Shown here piece after piece: positions 1-5,048 of a DNA stretch of 5,217 nucleotides (positions are counted from its first letter, which is position 1; each line of letters opens with the position of its first letter). A model generated the notes under the pieces. It did no database searches. It saw nothing but the letters and a program-made list of their open reading frames with translations, and was not told where the DNA came from. The DNA is from Armatimonadota bacterium. Its GTDB lineage: Bacteria > Cloacimonadota > Cloacimonadia > Cloacimonadales > TCS61. Where the stretch lies: the NCBI GenBank assembly GCA_030612605.1, contig JAUWNO010000186.1, forward strand, positions 1-5,217. The letters run 5' to 3'. Position numbers and translations under genes: made by a program.

Positions 1-159
1 TTTTGGCAGAAAATCGTTAACACCAATGTTAAATATAAGAATTTTAAATTGTTTGTTTGGCATTTGAATATTGAGATTTATTTGGATTTTGTTTTTTGAG
101 ATTTGTATTTTCCAGTTTATCTGGGTTAGGGGAGTTAGAAATTAAAAAAAACATGCTTT
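1..159. other. Noncoding AT-rich degenerate text with a repeat tail
   Basis: No credible gene is seen on either strand. The first ~115 bases are runs of short T-rich words (TTTGG, TTTGAATATTGAGATTT, TTTTGAGATTTG), as in decayed dispersed repeats. Bases 123-139 (GGGTTAGGGGAGTTAGA) match the tail of the hairpin repeat at 2444-2461 except for one missing T, so this looks like a truncated copy of the same family. The T-rich words also have near reverse-complement counterparts at the far right of the window (about 5090-5205). Confidence 0.5.
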
Positions 160-222
160 ACCCCGTTGGATAATAATCTGTTATTCTGTTATATTAATGA
201 ATTAGATTCTATCCTACGTGGT
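160..222. repeat. Long imperfect inverted repeat (hairpin)
   Basis: The arms ACCCCGTTGGATA (160-172) and TATCCTACGTGGT (210-222) are reverse complements at 11 of 13 positions. Pairing continues inward with AATCT (175-179) against AGATT (204-208) and ATTC (183-186) against GAAT (199-202), leaving a loop of about 12 nt. No T-run follows, so this is not a standard intrinsic terminator. It may be a REP-like dispersed element or a leader structure upstream of the gene at 296. Its function is unknown. Confidence 0.55.
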
Positions 223-295
223 TTACGGGTGAACTCTAATTAATAAATTTATTCTTTGTAAACCTGAAAACGATTGAATTTATAAAAGAGGAACT

Positions 296-1126
296 ATGCT
301 GAATAAAATAGGAAGATTAGATACAGAAGCAAAAAAAGAGCTAAGCTCATTACTTGAAAAAATCTTTAAATTGCTCGATGAAAACAAGAAAGATAAAGCA
401 GAAAAAAAAATCTTATCCCTGGCAAAAACGCCGAACTATTTTATTCGTGAATTTGTAGGTGCAGGTTTGCTGAATTATTCAGACCAGAGGAAGATTGTGC
501 CAATTGCAAAAAAAATGCTTAAACACAAAATTTATGGGATCAGAGCTACAGCCTTTTTTTATCTTTATAACAGATATATAGATGATTCCAAAAAGATCTT
601 GGCTCTGATTGATGAATGTGCTGAAAGCATTCCCTGGGAAGTAGAAAGCATCATAAATGAAATGTGGAAGCAATATCCGGATTTGATGAAAGAAAAAATG
701 AAAAGCTGGATCGAAACCGGAAATGAAAAGAAAAGAGCACTTTCTTTTCATGGCATGGAAAATATTTCTCAAAGCGACCCCAATTTCATCATGAATTTCG
801 TTAGTAAAGCTATCGATGATGATACTCTTGAAGTTCAAAAGAAAATAACTCATATATTAACACAAGTAGCGCGAGCTAATCCGGTGATTGTTTTTCCATA
901 TATTCGAGAATGGTTGATAGATGCTGATGAGAAAAGAATAAAAACAATCTGGGTTTCAATGAAAAAACTGGCTAATATCGTTGTTCAAAGGAATCAAAAA
1001 AGCAAATCTTATGATTTTGTTTTGCTCACAGGTCAAACCATTAATGACTGGAAAAACGATGAAAATGAAATTGTTTCCACTATGGGTAAAAAACTTTCAC
1101 GAATAATCAATCGAAAGATTTATTAA
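296..1126 (+). CDS. HEAT-repeat protein, distantly AlkD-like (DNA alkylation repair family)
   Basis: This 276-residue protein appears all-helical, built of antiparallel helix pairs as in HEAT/ARM repeats (roughly residues 35-60, 63-92, 95-125, 127-157, 160-190, 195-230). It has no signal peptide or membrane segment, so it is probably cytosolic. The layout resembles the AlkD/AlkC DNA glycosylase fold: a Trp-acidic stretch (W114-E-V-E117), a basic patch (K145-K-R147) and a repeat starting V180-Q-K-K. AlkD proteins excise alkylated bases using an Asp after a conserved Trp. I cannot find that Asp here: by eye the equivalent position is Ser or Glu, so catalysis is uncertain. It could equally be a HEAT scaffold or nucleic-acid-binding protein. 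ATG 296 is chosen because AAAGAGG (285-291) lies 4 nt upstream. The next gene follows after 27 bp and is probably cotranscribed. Being a gene: very likely. AlkD relationship: moderate at best. Confidence 0.72.
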   Translation: MLNKIGRLDTEAKKELSSLLEKIFKLLDENKKDKAEKKILSLAKTPNYFIREFVGAGLLNYSDQRKIVPIAKKMLKHKIYGIRATAFFYLYNRYIDDSKKILALIDECAESIPWEVESIINEMWKQYPDLMKEKMKSWIETGNEKKRALSFHGMENISQSDPNFIMNFVSKAIDDDTLEVQKKITHILTQVARANPVIVFPYIREWLIDADEKRIKTIWVSMKKLANIVVQRNQKSKSYDFVLLTGQTINDWKNDENEIVSTMGKKLSRIINRKIY

Positions 1127-1153
1127 GATTTTTTTCAAGATAGAGGAAAAATC

Positions 1154-2047
1154 ATGAAAAAGAATTTCGGAATAAAAATCTTAGTAATTATCATTGCCAT
1201 ATTTCTTTGGGTTCAGCAGGTATTATTAAAAACGCATATTCAAGAAATTCCAGTTCCGATACTTTTGAATGATTTTCCTGATAATTTGGTTTTAACAGAA
1301 GAAACACCAATAAAAGTTCCGGTTATTATTGAAGCTCGAGGTATGGATTTATTTATTCTGAAATTATCGAATATTTCATTTAAAGTCAATGCTAAAAACT
1401 TCAAATACGGGAAAAATGAGTTTAAAATTACTGAACAGAATCTTTCTTATCCTGAACGATTAGACCTAAATCTGAAAAAGATAGAAACAGGTAAAGGTTT
1501 GTCAGTTTTATTGGATAAACTTATTACTAAGAAAAAACCGATTAGAATTTTGTATGCATCTGCAAAAGATGAAGAATTTTTCTTACAATATAAAATTTTG
1601 AATCCTCAACAGCAAGTTGAAATTAAAGGACCATCTTCAATTATTAAAAATATCAAAAGAATTAAGACTCGTAAAATTTCTCAGAAAATGGTGAAGGACT
1701 ATAAGTTAACCGTTTTTTTGGAAAATCCAAATGAGAACACAAATCTGCTCACAAATCAGGTGGTTTTTGAAATAATGAATATAAGAATCATTACACGAAC
1801 AATTTCTCTTATTCCCATAAAATATCCTGAAAATCTGAATATCTCAATTATTCCCCAAAAGGTTTCTGCTATGATCAGCGGTCCCGAAGATATTGTTTCG
1901 AAACTTGATAATAAGATAATCATTGCCTATCTAAATGAGTCTAAGATAAAAAAAAATAATTTTGTACAGGTGGATTTTGATTTTCCTGCAGGTGTGAAAT
2001 TAATTGAATATACTCCTCATAAAATCCAAATTATTCATAACGAATAG
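1154..2047 (+). CDS. YbbR/CdaR-like domain protein, membrane-anchored
   Basis: The protein has 297 residues. A short basic start (MKKNFGIK) leads into one hydrophobic segment (about residues 6-21, ILVIIIAIFLW), the typical N-terminal anchor of YbbR-like proteins; the rest should lie outside the membrane. The remainder is beta-rich and reads as about three YbbR-type repeats (roughly 30-100, 127-207, 217-295). Repeat signatures are the KGP (158-160) and SGP (242-244) turns, each followed by an xxIxxI/L stretch, and alternating Val/Ile strands. In Firmicutes CdaR (YbbR) binds and modulates the diadenylate cyclase CdaA that makes c-di-AMP. That role is inferred here from fold only, and cdaA is not in the window. 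The start is supported by AGAGG (1142-1146), 7 nt upstream. It follows the HEAT-protein gene by 27 bp, so one transcript is likely. Length is within the usual range and nothing is broken. I am confident of the family, less so of any c-di-AMP role. Confidence 0.85.
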   Translation: MKKNFGIKILVIIIAIFLWVQQVLLKTHIQEIPVPILLNDFPDNLVLTEETPIKVPVIIEARGMDLFILKLSNISFKVNAKNFKYGKNEFKITEQNLSYPERLDLNLKKIETGKGLSVLLDKLITKKKPIRILYASAKDEEFFLQYKILNPQQQVEIKGPSSIIKNIKRIKTRKISQKMVKDYKLTVFLENPNENTNLLTNQVVFEIMNIRIITRTISLIPIKYPENLNISIIPQKVSAMISGPEDIVSKLDNKIIIAYLNESKIKKNNFVQVDFDFPAGVKLIEYTPHKIQIIHNE

Positions 2048-2052
2048 ACCCT

Positions 2053-2108
2053 AACCTTCCGAACGGTTTTTTGCAAAATATTCTTTCTTATAAACCTTCG
2101 GAACGGTT
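2053..2108. repeat. Pair of 16-bp repeats that can form a bulged stem
   Basis: AACCTTCCGAACGGTT (2053-2068) and AACCTTCGGAACGGTT (2093-2108) are direct repeats 40 bp apart, differing at one base. That change makes the cores complementary (TTCCGAA with TTCGGAA). The copies can therefore fold on each other: AACC/GGTT, a 7-bp core and GGTT/AACC, with one bulged C on each side and a 24-nt loop. The stem starts 5 bp after the YbbR-gene stop codon. No U-tract follows, so it is at best an atypical 3'-end structure, or a dispersed repeat. Confidence 0.6.
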
Positions 2109-2423
2109 AACAGGTGTGATATTATGATTTTTGAATTTGATTTTGGTAATGGGAGATTGATATTTAGATTTTTTTGAGATTAAATTTTAATTACTAATGT
2201 TTCTCATTTCATTTTCAGCCATCTAACTTGTTGGAGGGAAAACAGATATGGATTGCAATAAAACAAATTTTGCGAGAAATAAGGATAATAAGCTGGTCTT
2301 ACTCCTAAACTCATCCTGCTGTCCTTCTCTTTTTTGATGAGAATATGGAAGATATTCCAAAAAGAAGGAACATAAGAAAAGCAGGAAGAAGTATAAAAAG
2401 AAAAAATTCATTTTTTCTTTTAG
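2109..2423. other. Noncoding AT-rich spacer between the YbbR-like gene and tsaD
   Basis: No established gene is recognised here. Bases 2125-2220 are T-rich simple words like those at 1-115. Bases 2221-2340 contain a short frame described separately. Bases 2340-2420 are purine-rich, then T-rich. Reading frames on the minus strand are low-complexity Phe/Leu strings and are not believable proteins. A 36-codon plus-strand frame (2345-2455) only reads through into the hairpin repeat. Confidence 0.5.
2248..2337 (+). CDS. Possible 29-residue small protein (doubtful)
   Basis: An ATG at 2248 is preceded by GGAGGG (2233-2238) at 9-nt spacing, the strongest Shine-Dalgarno match in the window. The frame encodes 29 residues: a polar Asn/Lys-rich first half (MDCNKTNFARNKDNK) and a hydrophobic Cys-containing tail (LVLLLNSSCCPSLF), ending in TGA. 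I do not recognise a function. The strong ribosome site favours translation. Against it are its tiny size, its position in repeat-laden spacer DNA, and the chance that the segment is itself a dispersed repeat. I consider it more likely noncoding than real. Confidence 0.2.
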   Translation: MDCNKTNFARNKDNKLVLLLNSSCCPSLF

Positions 2424-2461
2424 TTCCCTCTCTTTTCAAGAGAGGGTTAGGGTGAGTTAGA
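2424..2461. repeat. Hairpin repeat with GGGTTAGGGTGAGTTAGA tail
   Basis: CCCTCTCTT (2426-2434) and AAGAGAGGG (2438-2446) form a perfect 9-bp stem with a TTC loop, continuing into a GGGTTAGGGTGAG tail. From memory, this combination resembles a small dispersed intergenic repeat common in many bacterial and metagenomic genomes. Support inside the window is a degenerate copy of the tail at 123-139 and an inverted fragment ACCCTAACC at 2048-2056. The stem is followed by G-rich sequence, not a U-run, so it is not a classical terminator. It lies about 60 bp upstream of tsaD. Confidence 0.7.
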
Positions 2462-2473
2462 TATATTGAAAAA

Positions 2474-2503
2474 TTGAAAATAAAAATGTTAATTAAATAT
2501 ATT
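2474..2503 (+). promoter_or_regulatory. Possible sigma-70-type promoter for tsaD
   Basis: TTGAAA (2474-2479) and TATATT (2498-2503) are 18 bp apart. Transcription would begin about 2510, just at the AGGA ribosome site, leaving almost no leader. In such AT-rich DNA a match this good can occur by chance, so support is weak. Confidence 0.25.
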
Positions 2504-2520
2504 TTAATTCAGGAAAAATA

Positions 2521-3531
2521 ATGTTTAAAATACTTGCCTTTGAAACTTCTTGCGATGATACTTCCGTTGCAGTTTTAGATTCTAATTTCAAAGTTCATGC
2601 AAATTTGATCTCATCTCAGCTTACTCATGAAGATTTTGGCGGAGTTGTGCCAGAACTCGCATCGAGATTGCATTTAAAGAATATCATGAAAATTACTAAA
2701 GTCACTCTTGAAAAAGCAAAATTAGAACTGAATGAAATCGATGCAATTGCTGTTTCCATCAATCCGGGTTTGATCGGTGCTCTCCTGGTTGGAGTCTCGT
2801 TCGCCAAAAGCCTTGCTTATAGCATTGGAAAACCATTGATTGCGGTAAATCACATGCTTGGTCATGTTTATGCCACGAAAATAAAACATCCAAATTTAGA
2901 ACCTCCATTTCTGGCATTAGTTGTTTCCGGCGGTCATACTGAATTGGTTAATTTTCATTCCTTCGAGGATTTTGAAATTATTGGAAAAACGCAAGATGAT
3001 GCTGCTGGAGAAGCTTTTGATAAAACTGCTAAACTGCTCAATCTGGGTTATCCCGGCGGTCCGATAATTGATGAAATTGCTAAAAAAGGAAATCCGGAAT
3101 TTGTTCGTTTTCCAAGAGCTTTGAATAGGAAAGACAATTATGATTTCAGTTTCAGCGGTTTAAAAACATCTGTAAGAAATTATATTCTCAAACAAAACAG
3201 CGATTTCATAAAGAAACATTTAGCTGATATTGGTGCATCAGTTCAAGCAGCGATCGTGGATAGCCTGGTATCTAAAACAATTAATTATGCAAAAAAAAGC
3301 AATTCAGATAAGATAATTATTGCAGGTGGAGTTTCTGCAAATAGTATGCTGAGAAAAAATTTTAAAGAGCAAGCAAATAAGCTTGGAGTACAAATAATTT
3401 TTCCGGCTTTGGAATATTGCATGGATAATGCTGCTATGATAGGTGCAGCAGCAGTGGATAAATATAAACGGAAGGAATTTGCTGATCTTAGTTTAAATGC
3501 CTTTTCAAAAAAGGGTTTAAGATTTATTTAG
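2521..3531 (+). CDS. tsaD: tRNA N6-adenosine threonylcarbamoyltransferase TsaD
   Basis: TsaD (formerly Gcp/YgjD) transfers threonylcarbamoyl from threonylcarbamoyl-AMP to N6 of A37 in tRNAs reading ANN codons, giving t6A. In bacteria it works in the cytosol with TsaB and TsaE, while TsaC makes the intermediate; those genes are not in this window. The 336-residue length is typical. Visible hallmarks of the ASKHA-fold family are ILAFETSCDDT (4-14), the metal-binding motif HMLGH (H111, H115), VVSGGHTEL (134-142), DDAAGEAFDK (159-168), FSGLKT (211-216), GGVSANS (269-275) and CMDNAAMI (300-307), where D302 is the expected third metal ligand. Start ATG 2521 has AGGA (2511-2514) 6 nt upstream, and the N-terminus aligns with the family. 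It is separated from the YbbR-like gene by 473 bp of repeats, so it probably has its own promoter. A tRNA-Thr gene, a likely substrate, follows 156 bp downstream. The gene is intact. Confidence 0.97.
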   Translation: MFKILAFETSCDDTSVAVLDSNFKVHANLISSQLTHEDFGGVVPELASRLHLKNIMKITKVTLEKAKLELNEIDAIAVSINPGLIGALLVGVSFAKSLAYSIGKPLIAVNHMLGHVYATKIKHPNLEPPFLALVVSGGHTELVNFHSFEDFEIIGKTQDDAAGEAFDKTAKLLNLGYPGGPIIDEIAKKGNPEFVRFPRALNRKDNYDFSFSGLKTSVRNYILKQNSDFIKKHLADIGASVQAAIVDSLVSKTINYAKKSNSDKIIIAGGVSANSMLRKNFKEQANKLGVQIIFPALEYCMDNAAMIGAAAVDKYKRKEFADLSLNAFSKKGLRFI

Positions 3532-3646
3532 TGTCCTGTTAACATTTCATTCATTTCAGTAGAAAGAACTTAGATTTGTTTATTTCGTACCTTTCATTTC
3601 GGAACAATTATTTTAGTTATCTTGTTAGCAAATCAAAAAAATCCGC

Positions 3647-3652
3647 TTGACC
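3647..3652 (+). promoter_or_regulatory. Possible -35 element upstream of the tRNA gene
   Basis: TTGACC lies 35 nt before the tRNA 5' end, a suitable place for the -35 box of a stable-RNA promoter. I cannot see a convincing -10 at 16-18 bp spacing (AATCTC and ATCTCT are poor; TACAAA at 3676 is 23 bp away), so the call rests on one hexamer. The rest of the 156-bp tsaD-tRNA gap shows no gene and no clear terminator. Confidence 0.25.
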
Positions 3653-3687
3653 TAAATATGCCTTTTCAAAATCTCTACAAAAAAGAT

Positions 3688-3762
3688 GCTAAAATAGCTC
3701 AGTGGTAGAGCAACTGATTCGTAATCAGTAGGCCGGGGGTTCAAATCCCCCTTTTAGCCCCA
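3688..3762 (+). tRNA. tRNA-Thr (anticodon CGU), with encoded CCA
   Basis: A full cloverleaf can be folded. Acceptor stem GCTAAAA (3688-3694) pairs perfectly with TTTTAGC (3752-3758). U8-A9 is followed by D-stem GCTC/GAGC (3697-3700, 3708-3711) with a 7-nt loop AGTGGTA. Anticodon stem ACTGA/TCAGT (3713-3717, 3725-3729) carries loop TTCGTAA with anticodon CGT at 3720-3722, reading the Thr codon ACG. The variable region is AGGCC; the T-stem is GGGGG/CCCCC with loop TTCAAAT. Base 3759 (C) is the discriminator and CCA is encoded at 3760-3762. The arrangement is close to bacterial tRNA-Thr as I recall it. A37 after U36 makes it a t6A substrate for the TsaD encoded just upstream. The C discriminator is unusual, since bacterial Thr tRNAs generally carry A or U there. 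Confidence 0.95.
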
Positions 3763-3770
3763 GTTGTAAT

Positions 3771-3788
3771 ACAGTCACTCATGACTGT
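3771..3788 (+). terminator. Small hairpin after the tRNA (atypical terminator or processing signal)
   Basis: ACAGTCA (3771-3777) and TGACTGT (3782-3788) form a perfect 7-bp stem with a CTCA loop, extendable by a G-U and an A-U pair. It starts 8 nt after the CCA end. No U-tract follows, so intrinsic termination would be weak. It could instead mark or protect the tRNA 3' end and allow read-through into the gene at 3840. Confidence 0.35.
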
Positions 3789-3817
3789 GTGAACTAACAA
3801 AAGGTATCTTCTAATTG

Positions 3818-3825
3818 AAGGTGAG
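3818..3825 (+). promoter_or_regulatory. Distant ribosome binding site for the PP-loop gene
   Basis: AAGGTGAG is the only good Shine-Dalgarno-like match before ATG 3840, yet it ends 14 nt upstream, longer than usual. An in-frame TGA at 3822-3824 excludes any earlier start, and the PP-loop motif begins at residue 12, which excludes a much later one. ATG 3840 is therefore the start despite the spacing. It sits between two runs of A: nine A (3832-3840) including its own first base, and nine A (3843-3851) just after it. Confidence 0.5.
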
Positions 3826-3839
3826 AAAAGCAAAAAAAA

Positions 3840-4823
3840 ATGAAAAAAAAATATAGATGTTTTGCTCTTTTTTCCGGTGGTTTGGACAGCATGTTGAGTG
3901 TTTTACATATGAAAAATCTTGGGTATGATGTGCTGCCGATTTTTTTCAAGACACCTTTTTTCGGTTCTGAGAATGCCATCAAAGCTGCGGAAGAAATTGG
4001 CTATAATCTTATAATCCATGATATTACAGATAAACACATCAAAATGCTGCAAAATCCAAGATACGGTTACGGGAAATATATGAATCCATGTATTGACTGT
4101 CATGGCCTCATGTTCAGAGAAGCTGCAGAATTGATGAAAGAATACAAAGTTGATTTTTTCATATCCGGTGAAGTTTTAGGTCAAAGACCAATGTCTCAAC
4201 GTAAAGATGCATTAAATTCTGTAGGCAAACTCAGTAATATAAAAGATCTGATTGTTCGTCCTCTCAGCCAGAAACTTTTAGCTGATACTTTACCGATTCG
4301 AGAAGAATGGGTTGATAAAGAAGAAATGCTGGATATTCAGGGAAGAAGCAGAAAACGCCAAATGGATATGGCAAATGATTTGGGTATAAAATCCTTTCAG
4401 ACACCTGCTGGCGGGTGTCTATTAACAGATGAAAGTTTTTCTTTAAGACTGAAAGATTTAATCGAACACAATATGCTTGAATTGAACTTTATAGAATTTC
4501 TGAAAATCGGCAGGCATTTTCGTTTGAATGATGATGTAAAGGTAATTATTGGCAGGAAGGATAAAGAAAATGAGATGATTTCTCATCTGGCAAAGAATGA
4601 ATTAATTCTTAAAACTGATAATATTCCCGGACCGCTTGGTGTGATAAATTCTAAAAGAAATCCAAGTAAAGAAGAAATCAGTTTGGCAGCTTCTATTTTA
4701 TTGAGATATAACAACAAAGCTCAAAATAGGGCAGAGGTGATTTTTGGTAAAAAATTTCAGTTAACAAATAAAGTTGAAGTTCCAAAAATTGATACGGATA
4801 TTTTGATGGAAATGAAAATATGA
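3840..4823 (+). CDS. PP-loop ATPase, THUMP-less ThiI-like predicted tRNA thiolase
   Basis: This 327-residue protein has the N-type ATP pyrophosphatase (PP-loop) motif SGGLDS (12-17). Enzymes of this superfamily adenylate a nucleobase, often in tRNA, before sulfur or nitrogen is inserted. After the PP-loop come NPCIDCH (82-88; C84, C87), SGEVLGQRPMSQ (109-120), RPLSQKLL (140-147) and PAGGCLLTD (189-197; C193). The CxxC plus a third Cys could hold an Fe-S cluster, as reported for archaeal ThiI-type enzymes; that is inference. Relatives are often labelled ThiI (s4U8 synthase) or, by older naming, 2-thiouridylate methyltransferase. Classical ThiI has an N-terminal THUMP domain, absent here. The C-terminal ~130 residues (LKIGRHFRL 221-229, IIGRKDKEN 236-244) form a separate domain, possibly of the NFACT-R RNA-binding type. 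No membrane segment is seen; it should be cytosolic. It starts 77 bp after tRNA-Thr, perhaps in the same transcript. tRNA thiolation is likely; the exact base is unknown. Confidence 0.85.
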   Translation: MKKKYRCFALFSGGLDSMLSVLHMKNLGYDVLPIFFKTPFFGSENAIKAAEEIGYNLIIHDITDKHIKMLQNPRYGYGKYMNPCIDCHGLMFREAAELMKEYKVDFFISGEVLGQRPMSQRKDALNSVGKLSNIKDLIVRPLSQKLLADTLPIREEWVDKEEMLDIQGRSRKRQMDMANDLGIKSFQTPAGGCLLTDESFSLRLKDLIEHNMLELNFIEFLKIGRHFRLNDDVKVIIGRKDKENEMISHLAKNELILKTDNIPGPLGVINSKRNPSKEEISLAASILLRYNNKAQNRAEVIFGKKFQLTNKVEVPKIDTDILMEMKI

Positions 4824-5003
4824 AATGGAACACGGATGACACGGATGTTACGGATTGGCACGGATAAAAAAAAATAGTGTAAAATTTCTTCGTGTTCTTG
4901 TATGCTAAAGAAAAATGGAACACGGATGACACGGATATTACGGATTGGCACGGATAAAAAAAAATAATGTATAATTTCTTCGTGCTCTTGTAGGCTAAAG
5001 AAA
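4824..5003. repeat. 90-bp tandem repeat, two copies (CACGGAT array)
   Basis: Copies at 4824-4913 and 4914-5003 align without gaps and differ at about five of 90 positions. Each begins with four (C)ACGGAT or TACGGAT words starting at 4831, 4840, 4849 and 4859 (and +90), a 9-10 bp spacing close to one helix turn. An A-tract of nine follows, then TTTCTTCGTG, which is the reverse complement of the CACGAAG-type word seen at 5020. The repeat begins at the stop codon of the PP-loop gene. Because 90 is divisible by three, minus-strand frames stay open through both copies, but they encode only the repeat. From memory, CACGGAT arrays of this kind are dispersed in several uncultured bacterial lineages. 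Their function is unknown. Confidence 0.85.
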
Positions 5004-5018
5004 GGGAAAAAAAATAAG

Positions 5019-5048
5019 CCACGAAGGACACTAAGAAACACTAAGATA
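5019..5048. repeat. Three-unit 10-bp array (CACGAAGGA / CACTAAG)
   Basis: CCACGAAGGA, CACTAAGAAA and CACTAAGATA follow one another in 10-bp steps (5019-5028, 5029-5038, 5039-5048). The first unit contains CACGAAG, whose reverse complement occurs inside both 90-bp repeats. The array thus belongs with that repeat block. No protein-coding sense is apparent. Confidence 0.6.

Noticed and set aside
256..286. Promoter TTGTAA with TATAAA or TTTATA before the HEAT-protein gene
   Set aside because: Transcription would start within a few bases of the ATG and remove the ribosome site, so this is probably chance in AT-rich DNA.
479..853. Minus-strand 124-codon frame inside the HEAT-protein gene
   Set aside because: It is a shadow of the well-supported plus-strand gene, Phe/Ile-rich with no family signature.
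2223..2411. Minus-strand 62-codon frame in the spacer before tsaD
   Set aside because: It is a low-complexity Phe/Leu start read from an A-rich stretch, with no recognisable domain and no convincing ribosome site.
2426..2446. Intrinsic terminator
   Set aside because: The 9-bp stem is followed by GTTAGGG-type sequence with no U-tract, and it lies 380 bp beyond the nearest upstream stop codon.
2345..2455. Plus-strand 36-codon frame ending in the hairpin repeat
   Set aside because: Its second half is translation of the hairpin repeat and its tail; the composition is Lys/Arg-rich then Phe-rich, as expected of noncoding DNA.
4693..5041. Two overlapping minus-strand frames (112 and 94 codons) with an internal 30-residue duplication
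   Set aside because: The duplication is only the 90-bp DNA repeat, which is a multiple of three and so keeps frames open. The translations are Phe/Tyr/Ser-rich without family features and overlap the real gene's end.
4824..5048. CRISPR array
   Set aside because: There are only two adjacent copies of a 90-bp unit with no unique spacers and no cas genes; the inner words are 9-10 bp apart, far too short for CRISPR.
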